A stretch of DNA of 64,000 nucleotides. Source: Phylloscopus collybita (Eukaryota; Chordata; Aves; Passeriformes; Phylloscopidae). The position numbers were made by a program, and so were the translations under genes. A model generated the notes under the pieces. That model saw only the letters and a program-made list of their open reading frames with translations, was not told the origin of the DNA and did not search any database. Shown here in pieces: positions 12,601 through 24,600 of this stretch. The stretch spans positions 34,502,501 through 34,566,500 of the forward strand of contig JAJNNQ010000075.1 in assembly GCA_027886175.1 (NCBI GenBank), in the 5' to 3' direction. Each line of letters opens with the position of its first letter. Position 1 is the stretch's first letter.

Positions 12601-15600
12601 CTTTGTCATCCGACACAGGACAAGTGTTAGGGAAAGAAGAGCAAGCAAGTGATAGCAGGATGCCCTGAGAGATCCTTCCCTGTCTTTATGCACTAATAGA
12701 TAATATATCCTGCCAGCAGATATTACAGAGTTGTGAATCTCAAGCGTGAGAGTGCAAAACAGGTTTCTAACTGCAAATGCTGAAATAGTTCTGAAATATT
12801 CTTTTTCTGCATAAAAAGTTCCCATATGAAGTCTCTGCCTGATGGAATTACTCTAATCAGATTCTGTGTAGTGAAAAAGGTTAACAAATACATGACTTTG
12901 CATTCTAAAAAGTTCTTAGCCTTTTTGTTTTTTAAAGCACAGCTTCATCAAAAAGAAAGGAGTCCTTGCTACTGAGCGTGAATCTCACTGCTTGTTCCAA
13001 AGTACCTGTATTGACTGGTCTATGCTCTTAGCATTTGAAAAAGCACTGTAATTTTTCCTTTGTTATTAGGGTCGTTTACAGAGCTAAACAGAACCTAATT
13101 ATTGATTATAGTTTTCTGGTATTTAGCATTTTATATGCTTTTCTCCATTTTCAGTAAATTATGTGAATTAGGTCTACTTTTCAATCAGTTAAAAGCTGTA
13201 CAAGTTTTGTTGGTTTTTTTTTTTTTTTGCTTTTCTGGTTATTAAGGTTGGACAGGAACAGTGGCTAAATGTAGAACTGTAGGCTATTACTTATTCCAGC
13301 TAAAAGTAAAACGATCATATATTTTCCACTAAAGCAGATATTTATTGTTCTCTGCAAAGTGTTAAGTGAAAAGAAGAGACAATCCTGGACTGTGTTATTT
13401 CCATGTGTAAACGTTTCTGAGTTCCAGCTGTAGTTTCTTGTCTTCAAGGACAAACTGATGTCAATTCAGACAAAGCTCTTGCATAGTAGGAAATGTGATT
13501 TGCTTGAAATGTGCCATGGAAGTGCCAAGGTAAACTCTGTTTTCTGCAATCTTTGACTTTAAAGGTGAAAAGCCCGATAAAACATCTGAAGGTAAAATGG
13601 CTGCATTTTCTCTGGGCTTTGACTTTAAAGGTTAGATTTTAAACTAAGTGGGTGACTCTGAGGAAGCTAGTTTCAGAAACTGTTGTATTTTTAAAGATAT
13701 TTTTAGCACAGTGTTTTCTTCATACTTCAGACTAGGTGTTTGAAGATTTGTTTCTGGTTCAGCTAGTTCAACTTAAATGAGTGTAAGCTTTTTCTTTTGT
13801 ATAATTCAAATTTTTGCAGTTAACCTACTTGAAAGGCTTGTTTCTGTCTGCAAAGTCCTGATAGCAGCCAATTTCATCCTTGCAGTGTGAAGGCTTCCCA
13901 GCTACAAAGTTCTGACTGCCATTAATGTGCTCTCTCTTTCACTTGGGCCAATGGTTTTGTGTTCTTTGAAACAAACTCAGACATTTTCTGTTCCTTTTTG
14001 CTTGGAATTGTGTACATAGATTGTGTAATTGTTTTTTCTTATTAATTAGAATCTGTACGTCTTGGATTAACTTCTTTTTCCTTATCATTTCTCCTTTCTG
14101 CTCCAGCTCTGAAGGGTCAATGCAACTCTAATTGGGCTGAGAGGGATGCGACTCCTTCACTAGATGCTTCATTGAACTCTGATCACAAAATCAATTCATA
14201 TGAACTCCCTTCAGCCTATTGTTCTGTGATGCTTAGATTGGCCAAAGTTGATGTTTATATTTGCTTTACTGATGTAAAGCTCTCAGAGGAAGTGAAAGCC
14301 ACTCCTGCTATTGAATAACACAAAACTAATTCCAACTCTTCCAGAGTGAGGCCTTCACCAGAAAGTCCAGTAAGAATCCAAACTCTTCTTTCCCATGAGC
14401 AACAAAACAAGACTCCTTAAAGGACACGTAAAAAACCCACTACTTTTGTGCAGAAGGCAAAGCAACCAAATACAGAACAAAGACTGACATACCTGTGAAC
14501 CATGCTGTGCCTACCCTGTGGCTGAGCCTAAGGCTCTGTTCTCTGGACCTGTCAGACTTCAGACTAACTGGTCTTTTACAGCTCTAGAATCTGATCTGAG
14601 ATGTTAAATGAGTTGGGAGTTGACAGCATTTTGGCAGATCTGCTTTTAACTTCAGTGAGATTCAATTCCACTAAGAATATAGATCAGGACTTGCTGATAT
14701 GGATTATTCTTACTCTTTATCCTTCACCATATAGCAAATGTCAGAGGTGCTGAGCAGGATGCACCCTTTGGTTGAAGCAGTACACCTCGATGATGTACAA
14801 AGCCAGGAGGAATGGTTTAGTGAAACAATGGGGGAATGCATTTGGGTAAAATGAGGTCTGTTAAAGAATGGTCATTACCAGAAGTTTAAAAGATGCAATG
14901 TCACACTGAAATAACAGCATTTAAAGAGGAGGTACCTACCTCAACCATCTTGCAGGTCTCCTCCAGCTGCGTGACAATCCCTTGCATTCTGTCATTGCTC
15001 CCCACCAGGACTGCAATGCCATCACTCAGCTCAGACTAGGCAGTAAGGGGAGAGCAAGCAGAAGGGTGTTAGGTGCTGTCACACCTCAGGGTGACACATC
15101 TAACAGTGGAGAACAGGGGACAAATAAGCCATACCCAGGATATTACGTCGTCTTTCCACCAGAACTGAGAAAAATTGGAGCTTTATGTGCCCACAAGATA
15201 CCTGCTTGTATTTTGACATTTGTTTCCTCCCTCAACACAGTATGAAAACATTGACATTTTTGAATTTTTAATGGAGAAGAAACTGTGGATTGGAAAGAGG
15301 GAAGCACTCTGTTCTACGAAGTTCTTCTAGATGCTTTTGTCTGAAGGGCTTTTTCAAGAGGCCCCAAATATTTCCTTTGGGTTTGTTGAGAGAAAAGACT
15401 CTTGAGGGTTTGTTTTTTTTTTCAGTGTCTGGATCTAGCCACACCTCTGTGAAATCTCCATGAGGACTGTAGCTCTTGGCCTTGGAATAGAGAAGAAGTG
15501 GCCCATGGACCTGGAGGAACCGAGGTGTTACAGACTCCCTGGCATGCAGGCAGTGGGGTTGGGGTTGTGGTGAGAGGGGGCAGGAGAAAAGGAAGAGAGG

Positions 15601-18600
15601 AAGGTAGAGGCTGGCACGAGGGAAATGAGTGGAGGAAGAAAACAACCTGATTGTGGGGGTATCCCTAAGAGAGACAAAGAAGCCAGTCCTAGGGAACTTG
15701 GGGGAAGGTGCTGGGGAGTGCAGGGGGCCCTTGGCACACCACTGTGTGACAACTGAGACAACAGAGACAACTGTGTTCATGTCCTCCACAGCTCTGCACA
15801 GGATCCTTTGAGGCCTTCACAGCTCTGTAAATGCTCCTTTGAAGCATGTATCCTGCAGCCTCCAGGTTATGCCTCTCATCTTGGCCATGACAGCCCTTTC
15901 CATGGGCACTCTGGAAAGGAAGACACAGCTTGCAAATCTCCATGCAAAATGAGTGATGGGGAGCATGGATTCAGTCCAAGAAACTTCTCCTTCTTCTCCC
16001 ACCTTTTTTTGATTGAGAAGGATGTTTATAACTCCTTTCCTAAAGCAACTCCTCATTTGTAGTTCACACACACACACGCATCTGTGTGACAAAGTTGGAG
16101 GCTGGGATTGCAAACTTGGCCTCTCTGATTGCTTGCCCCACTGGGGCCTTCCAGAAAAATGAGCTGTTTATCTCAGGAGGATAACCCAGTGAGTCAGGTT
16201 TTAAATTAACACTGTATTAAAAATAAACAAGTCTTCTACTGGTGACAGCAAGGGCAGAAGATGTTAGGTACATCCTGTGCTGCCAACTATTGAATATTCC
16301 TTCATTCACTTGCAGGAGGAGGTTTTTCACTTAACTTTTCTTAAAAATGGCATGCTTGAATGTAAAAGTGTCTGGTAAATAACTATTTGATTTGAAATGG
16401 TCTGCTCTCTTTCCAGTTCTTATTGTTGGAAATACCACATGTTTGTCTGATCTAAAAGTGCTACAGAAAAGGGATTAGGAACTCAAAAGAGAAATCCTCA
16501 GGTGCACATCAAAATTGGGACAAATTGTAATATCTTTTTGTGTGATCTCTAATAAATTTATTTTCCTGTGTTTCTAAACAGTTTCTACAGATTTGTAAGA
16601 GCCTTTCAGCCACACACAAGAGTGGCAAAGGCAGCCCCAGACCTTTTTGGAAACTTGCAGGAAGCTTGTAGGAATACTTTCCTGTTAATGGTCCTGTCGG
16701 TTTGTTCAAGGACTTTGAGAAATAAAAAGATATTTACCTTCTGTTGCTGGTAAACATTTGTGAGAGGAGCAACCTGACAGTCTTTGTGGGCACCAAAGAT
16801 TTTGCACAAGGAGCAGGTGGGCATTTCACAGTTCAAACAATAAATGTTAATTCTCTCATCTTCGTGCTCCTCGCACATTGGCTGGTCACACTTCCTGTCA
16901 GGTCTGCAAAAGAAAGAAACATCATTTGTTTAAAACAAAGATGGTGCTCATGAGTTTCTGATAAGAACACTTGGAGTGTTAGCATGAAATATGGTACATT
17001 TGTATAGCAGAATCCAAGGTTGACTGAATATGCAGCATTGGCACATACCTGCCACATGGGATGACTAAAGAGACAATGGTACAACTCAGTGTCCTGACAC
17101 AACATGATGTGATGACAATACAGCTTCATATGGGGATTCTCATATGAACGAGAAATGTGACTGGGAGTGTGACAGAACACTTGCTCATATTTAAAAATTT
17201 AAATAACCTCACTAAGCCTGGACTCAGACTACTCATGTATTTTAATTAGCATGTTATCTAACATCTGTCTGAAATATGAAACATATGTAATTTCTCTCTG
17301 GTTCATCATGCAAATTGCTGTGCACTTGGCTCAATGCAGCAAAGCTGTTATGGTGGAGACTGATTTTAAGCAAGAGTTGTAGATACTGATGAACCTTTAG
17401 GCCCGTAACTCTAAATCTCTGCTGATGAGCTTTGTGAGGCCCTGGTTAGGACTGTCAATATCAAACAGCACTAGATCCTTACAGCCTTTACATTGGTCCA
17501 GCAACCAAAACAGGGTGTCACACAAATTAATTTCAGCCAGGTAGCACACGTCTGACTTTACAGCATCAGATGTTTTAGCAGTAGTTTATTCATCTGTACC
17601 CAGCAAAAGGGCATGGGCTACACAGTGTTTTTCTCCTGTGCTAAGCTGGGAACTGTCACCACATCACAGCTCATTCTGATCTTCTCTTCACCAGAACGAT
17701 TTAGCTGTATACGCAGAAGTCTGCACAACCTACTTTCTTAGGGTAATTTAGCTGTAGCTTCCCTCAAATGAGCCACTTAACCAACATTCCCATTTCAAAT
17801 GACAGCTCTGGTCTGATTTGTGTGGGCAGAGTGGTGCTTTCCTGAGCCCACATTTCAGGGTTAGCACCCTGAGCACACCTGTGGCAAACATGTGAGTGTG
17901 TAAGGATGTGGTACAGAAGACAGGGGCCAGTAGACTGATGGAAAGAGTGTGTCTGGGGTTCAAGCCTTCAAAAGCCACCACTGCTACTGTGGCAATGTTA
18001 AATATTTTCAACATAAACCATTATCCCTTTCTGCTAATGTTTGGAAAGAGAGCTATGACTTGCATGTAGCAAGTGGAACAATGGCATCCTATAAATATTA
18101 TTTCATCATTAGAAACTATGGAATTGAATGGAATTACATGGGAACCATTTTTAAAGCCTTTCTACAGAGCTTGTAGCAGTGAGGCAACCAGCCATTGTAT
18201 TAAAGGTTAAAATGTGAAAACATATATTATATTATATTATATTATATTATATTATATTATATTATATTATATTATATTATATTATATTATATTATATTAT
18301 ATTATATTATATTATATTATATTATATTTTTCCGTACCATTTGGTAGAGTGGATACAGCATTTATTTTTTAATGAATAAATACAGATTTTCCCTTCTGAA
18401 GGGAATAGAATATGATCAGTTAGATGCATTAAAAAGTCTAGCAATGAACAAAATATCTCACACATTGATTTTTTTTTTTTTTTTAATTCAAGAGTGCCCT
18501 GGGATTTAAAAGGTTCATAAGGAAAATCTGTAATCTCCCATGTAACATGATATGCCATAATAAAACAAGATAAATACCTCTGAAGAAAGCCTGTATTATT

Positions 18601-21600
18601 TGGGTCAGATTTCCAGCATTTGTTAACATAAGGCACTTTGTCAAATCCAGCATTGTTTCAATGCTAGTTAAAAGAGGTGTGTCTCCTCGATAAAAAAATG
18701 CTTTACACTGCTTTTGGATTACTGCAAACAGCCTCTAATATATTCATGTCATAGCACACCAGTGGGAGTGCAATACAATGAATTTCAAAGTGATTAATTA
18801 AGCCTGAGATAGCAGCTCTTCCTGCAAATATTTACAAGACCAGAGCCAGAAACTACTAGAATTTTATTGGACACTGGAACGGTGCCACTTGCATGAAAGA
18901 CACATTACACAGAGCAAAAAGGTGATGGTGTCAAGCAAGTTCAGCCAGAAGCAGCCAACCTTCAAAGGTGCCGCGAAGGGCTGGAAGCAACCTGGCAGAA
19001 CTCCCTGAACTAGTGGGGCCCTGAAGACAGTGTCAGAAGACTAGAAATAAACAGATTTACTGTCTCCTCCCCAGGCAGTGCAAAAGGAGAGATTTTCAGC
19101 ACACCACTCCAGACAGGATGCTCTAGATCTGTGTTGGGGTAGCAAAGGCCAGAATACAACCTCTAGGTTTAAAAAGGAGATTGCTTCTGAAACAGGAGAT
19201 TAAAGAGTAGCTGATAGGAAAATGGCTGCATGGCTTTAGTAACAGAAGAGATTCACCACAGCTGTGGTGAATTTCCCATTGAAATTGTGTTTGGACCACA
19301 CCTGAAGAACTGACTGGGTCCTGTTCTGTACTGCCCAGCACATGAAGATATTGACATACAGAAAGGAGTCCAGAAAAGGGCCCTGAAAGCTGCTGAGCAG
19401 CTCTCTTGTGAGGAAAGGCTGAGAGAGCTGGAACTTTCAGCCCGGATCAAAGAACGTTAAGGGGAATCTTAGCAATGACCTTGATCCTATCAATACCTCC
19501 AGCTATCTAAATACCTGAATGGAGGGTGTAACGAGAATGGAGTCGGGCACTTTTCTGTGCCAGGGCAAGAGGAAATGGGCACAAACTGAAACATGGGAGG
19601 TACTCTCTGAAGATCAGGAAACACTTTTTTCCTGTGAGAGTGACTGAGCACTGGCACAGGCTGCCCAGGATGGTTGTGGAGCATCCATCCTTGAAGATCC
19701 TCATTAGCCCTCTGGACATGGTCCTGGGGAACTGGCTCCAGGTGGTCCTGCTGGAGCAGCGGGTGGCTGGAGCAGATGACCTCAATTGTTTCTTCCAATC
19801 TCAACCATTCTGTGACTGTGATTTGGTGAGGCAGTTTGCGCTGTTATGTTGCTGGGCACATAAAGAAGCTCACTTTAATTAAGAACATAGTAAGATCTTA
19901 TGAAAACTGCTGTTGGAAAGCGTGCTTTCTGTAGGATTTTTTCAAATCCAAAAAGAGCTCTGCTGAAGTCCTGAATCCAATTTTGATAGTGTTTTTACTG
20001 AGGATCTTAAGACAGCTGTAGCCTTTCCTGTGGCATCACATCACCTGGGGCCTGCACCTGGTCAGGGAATGGAGAGGATCTGCATGACTCTATGAGGCAC
20101 AGCCAGGTCATTAGTGAAGATATGAAACTGCATTTGCCACAGTATCAATCTTGGGTATGCAGTGCTAATGACTGGCCTCCACCTGACTTCATGCTGCTCA
20201 CCACGACCCTTTCAGTCTGGTAGTACAGCCAGTTTTTGGTCCAGTTCACTTTCCACTGTACACTCTAGGCCTTATTTCCACAGTTTTTCAATAAAGATGT
20301 CAGAGGAGACAATGTCTAAAGCCTAGATAAACATTATCTACTGCTCTCTTCTCATGCCCTGGGTTGGTCATCTCACTATAAAAGGCTACCAGATTGGTCA
20401 TGCTGATTTCCTCTTCATAAATCTGTGCTGACTATTTCTAATCACCTTCATGTCATTTACATATTTGGAAATGGTTTCCAGGAGGGTTTGCAAGAAATAC
20501 TTTCTAGGGACCGGTGTGCATGATAAGCCTGTAGTTCCCTTGATTCTCCTCCTTGCATTCCTTGAAGATTGGAGGAACAGTTGCTTTCTTCCAGCCCAGT
20601 CCACAGGAAACTGTTCCAAATACCACAGCCTTCCAAAGACTATTGAGAGTGACCTTGCAATAATGTAAGCCAGCTCCCTCGCCGCTTACAGATGCCTCCC
20701 ATCAGGATGTCCAATTCTTTTTTTTATATTATCTAACCTGATCCCCCTCTACCAAAGGTGAGTCTTCCTTGCTCTAGACTTTCCCACTGGTCTCAGGGTC
20801 CTATGATTCCATAAAAATCAATAGTAAAGTCTGTGGTGAAGGTGGCATTGAGTACATTGAGCTTTTCTACATCCTGTGTTGCATGAAGCCCTGCTCTGTT
20901 TAGTAGTGAACTCACACTTACCCTAACCTTCCTGATGCAGGTGTAGAAGCTCTCATTAGTCTCCATGTCCCTCATCATAATCAGTTCCAGGTGGACTTTG
21001 GCTTTTCTAACTTCAACTGCATGTGCTTGGGGAGTGTCTCAAAATCTTGCTGAATCACCTGCCCATCTTCTTTTTTCTTCTTTTTTAATATTTTATTTTT
21101 TATCAGGAGCTCCCTCTTAATCAACACAGCCATTTTGTCACCATTGCTTGAGTTCCTGTATATGGGGATAGACCATTTTTGACCTTGGAGGAAGGTGGTC
21201 CTTGAAAATCAGCCACAAAAGCAATGGAAAGCCCACCAATACCCAGGGTAGAAATGGGGCTTGGAAAATGAGGCAGCTACAGAAGTTCATGTGGACATGA
21301 GGATTCCTGTAGCTCTGTTACACTACTATCATGAATGCCCAGCCCAAGAAAGCTATTGGTGCAGGTGAGCTTGGGGCTTTGTCTCGTGGGGACTCAGAGA
21401 AGATCCAGATGATCTCACTCCTCACCTCTTTCGCTGCACAGCTTGTGGGGCTCCTCCTCTCTTGGTGACCTGTGGTCAGGGAGCACATTTCCCTGGCCCA
21501 GCCTGTCTAAGATCCCCAGACACCGCTGCAGCTGTGCCTAGAGAGACACATCCTGCCTTGGGAGTTTGGGCTAAGACCTTGGAGGTGTCAGGGACAGAGA

Positions 21601-24600
21601 CTTCTGGCGGTGCTGGCTATGGGGCCCTGCAGGACATCAGCATCATCACAGAGCCCATGTAGGCTGCTCTCAGCACAGGCTGGACCCTGCTGCACACTCT
21701 GCTCCATCTGTGCTTGGGGCTGCAGGGACAGCCTGTTCCTCAGGCTCTCCCTAGTAAGTGCAAGGCAGAAAGAGCGCTTGACTCTCCTGATCAGGATTCA
21801 GCTGGTAACAAAGCCCAAAGCACCTTTTGATCTGGAATAGCCAGCTGAGATCATTAGAACCTGCCAGATTTCACAAAAAGTCACAGCCTCCTGTTGCTAC
21901 CTTTTCCTGGTGACAGCAGGGATCCTGATGTTCCTCATACAGTTTAGGTGATCAGTGGCCTACAGACTTTCAAAGACTGGTTTAATTTTTAGCCAACTCA
22001 ATTTCCACTGTTTTCAGTCCTTTGCTGTCTTTTAAAGCTTTTTACAAGCCACCTCCTGCTTGAAGAATTCTTCCCTTGTGTTGCTAACACATTCTAAATT
22101 GGGCAACAGGCTATACTGCCATCAGCTGGAATTTGATGAGCAATGGGATAAAAGACCATATGATGTGATACTTAGTAATAGGAGGGGCTGCATATGAGGG
22201 CTCAGGCGGAATCTCCCAACCTCAGTCTGGCTCCTGCCCCAGTTTTTATTTAAAAAACCCCAATTCCTTAATTCAAATAGAAAATCCAATTAAAAAATAA
22301 TAAAGAAAACCCCAAACAACAAACCTTTTGAAATAGGCTATTTTTGCTTAAGCAGGAGTGAAAGTTTGCTCTCCTGCTCCCTTTACTCCAAGTTCATGTG
22401 AAATGCAGATGGGAACTGGCCTCATTCTGGCACTTGCAGTTATAGTGAATTATACCCACAGGAGAACTCCATGGGAAGAGGTTCCTGTCTGGAAATCACA
22501 CACACTGCCAATTTGAAGGGTTGTCTTGGGAAGAACAAGGAGGAAAAGATCACATCTCACCCTTCTTCCTACGTATGTCTGCCAGACCCCAGCTGTCAGG
22601 ATGGAAGAGACTGGTAGAAAAGGAAGGAGTGGAAAAGACTGGATTTCCCTTGACTTTTTGCTTTCAGTAGGACAGCATGGGGAAAAGCCATGAAAGATCT
22701 GCTCACACTCTCAGGGGGGCCCAAGGAATGTTAGGCAGAGGGAGATAAGCAGCTGAGGCCCACAAAGAGCTGAATAGTTTAGATAATGCTGCTATGCATT
22801 GCTGCTACTATGTAACCCTGACAATAACTTTCATTCTAAGGACATACATGAAGGTTAAATAAGCACCTTAACAGATTAAATGAACAAATCCTTTGGAAAA
22901 TATATAAGCAAATCTATGTTCTTTTTTCTTGTGGTTTTGTTTGGTTGGTTGGTTTTTTTCTTTCCTAGTCTCCTGTTTTATTCATCATGTGGTTTACTTT
23001 TGTGGAATTTTTAAAAAGTCTACTAAATCTATTCTTACATTTTTACTTAACTGTATTTTGTTCCAATTCTTCATGAACTACACAGAAAAGGGAAAAGAGG
23101 ACCCACTTTTTTTTTTTGTTTTGTTTTTTTTTTTTTTTTTTGTTAAATTCAACTGTGAGCTGAAAAAGAAAAAGAAAAATAAAAGCAAAACTAAGGAAGA
23201 CATGAGGCCACACATGCCCAGCTTATTTGGTCAAAAGCAAAGTCCACCATTGCATCTTTGTTGATTCATTTCCTCTGAGATTTTCCTGACTAAAATAATA
23301 TTTGAGTATCAATGACACACACAGGGGTAGCTGACCTTTACTTGGCACGGAGCTCAAAGGGCAGCAGAAAGGACAATTTTAAGCCAACTTCGTGCTCTCC
23401 ATGCTTTGGAGCTCCAACCTATGCCCAGCTGGAACAGTCCTCAGAGAGATTCAAACAGCTGAGAATAACCAAAGCCACTGTCAGGCTCCAAAGCGTTCTC
23501 TCTGCTGGTGACTGTTGTCCTCTGCTGGAGGAGGCATCCTCAGCCATCCCAGGGACTGGGTTCTGTTGGTTGTGTCCACCTGCATCAGTGATGCCATCTC
23601 TGTCCCTGGGAAACCCAGCTCCTTGTTGTGGTGGGATTGCAAGACTGTCAGGAGCATGGCCAGGATTACACCTTCCAGGCAAACAAAACACTTTGCCATA
23701 CAGAACCACATCTAAGGATCCTTGCTGGTGACAAAAAACAGCTTCCCTTGCCAAGAGCTCTTTGCTTGGTAGCCTGGGGAAAGGTTAACTTCGTCATGGA
23801 ATCAGAGAACTATAGAATGGTTTGGATTGGAAAAGACCCGAGAGAGCACGTAATTCCAACGCCTCTACCTTGGGCAGGGACACCTTTCACTAGCCCAGGG
23901 TGTATGAAGCCCTATCCCTCCTGGCCTTGAATACTCCCAGGGATGGAGCATCCACAGCCTCTCTGGGCAACCTGTGCCAGTGCCTCACCACCCTGTTAGT
24001 GAAGAATTTCTTTCTATGTCTAATCTAAACCTACCCTAATTCAGTTTAAAGCCTTGTCCTATCACTTCATGCACCTGTCAGAAGTCCCTCTCCAGCTCTC
24101 TTGTAGGCCCCCTTTAGGTACTGGAAGGTGCTCTAAGGTCTCCCCAGAACCTTCTCTTCTCCAGGCTGAATAACTCCAACTCTTTCTGAGCAGAGATGCT
24201 CCAGCCCTCTGAGCATCTTTGCACCCCTCCTCTGGACCCATTCCAGCAGGTCCATGTCATTCTTGTGCTAAGGACTCCAGAGCTGGATGCAGTACTCCAG
24301 GCTGGGTCTAATAAGGGCAAAGCAGAGGGAGAGGATGATCTCCTTCACCTTCCCCCCTATTAAGTTCTCCACAGTGGTATCACGAATCCAACCCATCCCA
24401 AGGAAATAAAGATAAGAAAACATTTTTCTGTTTTTGGATCCATTACACATCAAATGCAAGAAATTACCATTCAGGTGTAACCTTACTTTTTGGAATTAAC
24501 CCATCCCTCTGCCCTGAGGTCTTGATTCTTATGCACAGCCACACAGCTCTGATACATATTGTTTACCACACTTCCTTCTCTTTTATGGACTCCTAAATAA

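Noticed and set aside
15268..15789. 173-codon minus-strand frame inside TRIM55 intron 3
   Set aside because: Ser/Pro/Leu-rich with no family signature, and three other frames are equally open there; it also lies between two well-supported exons.
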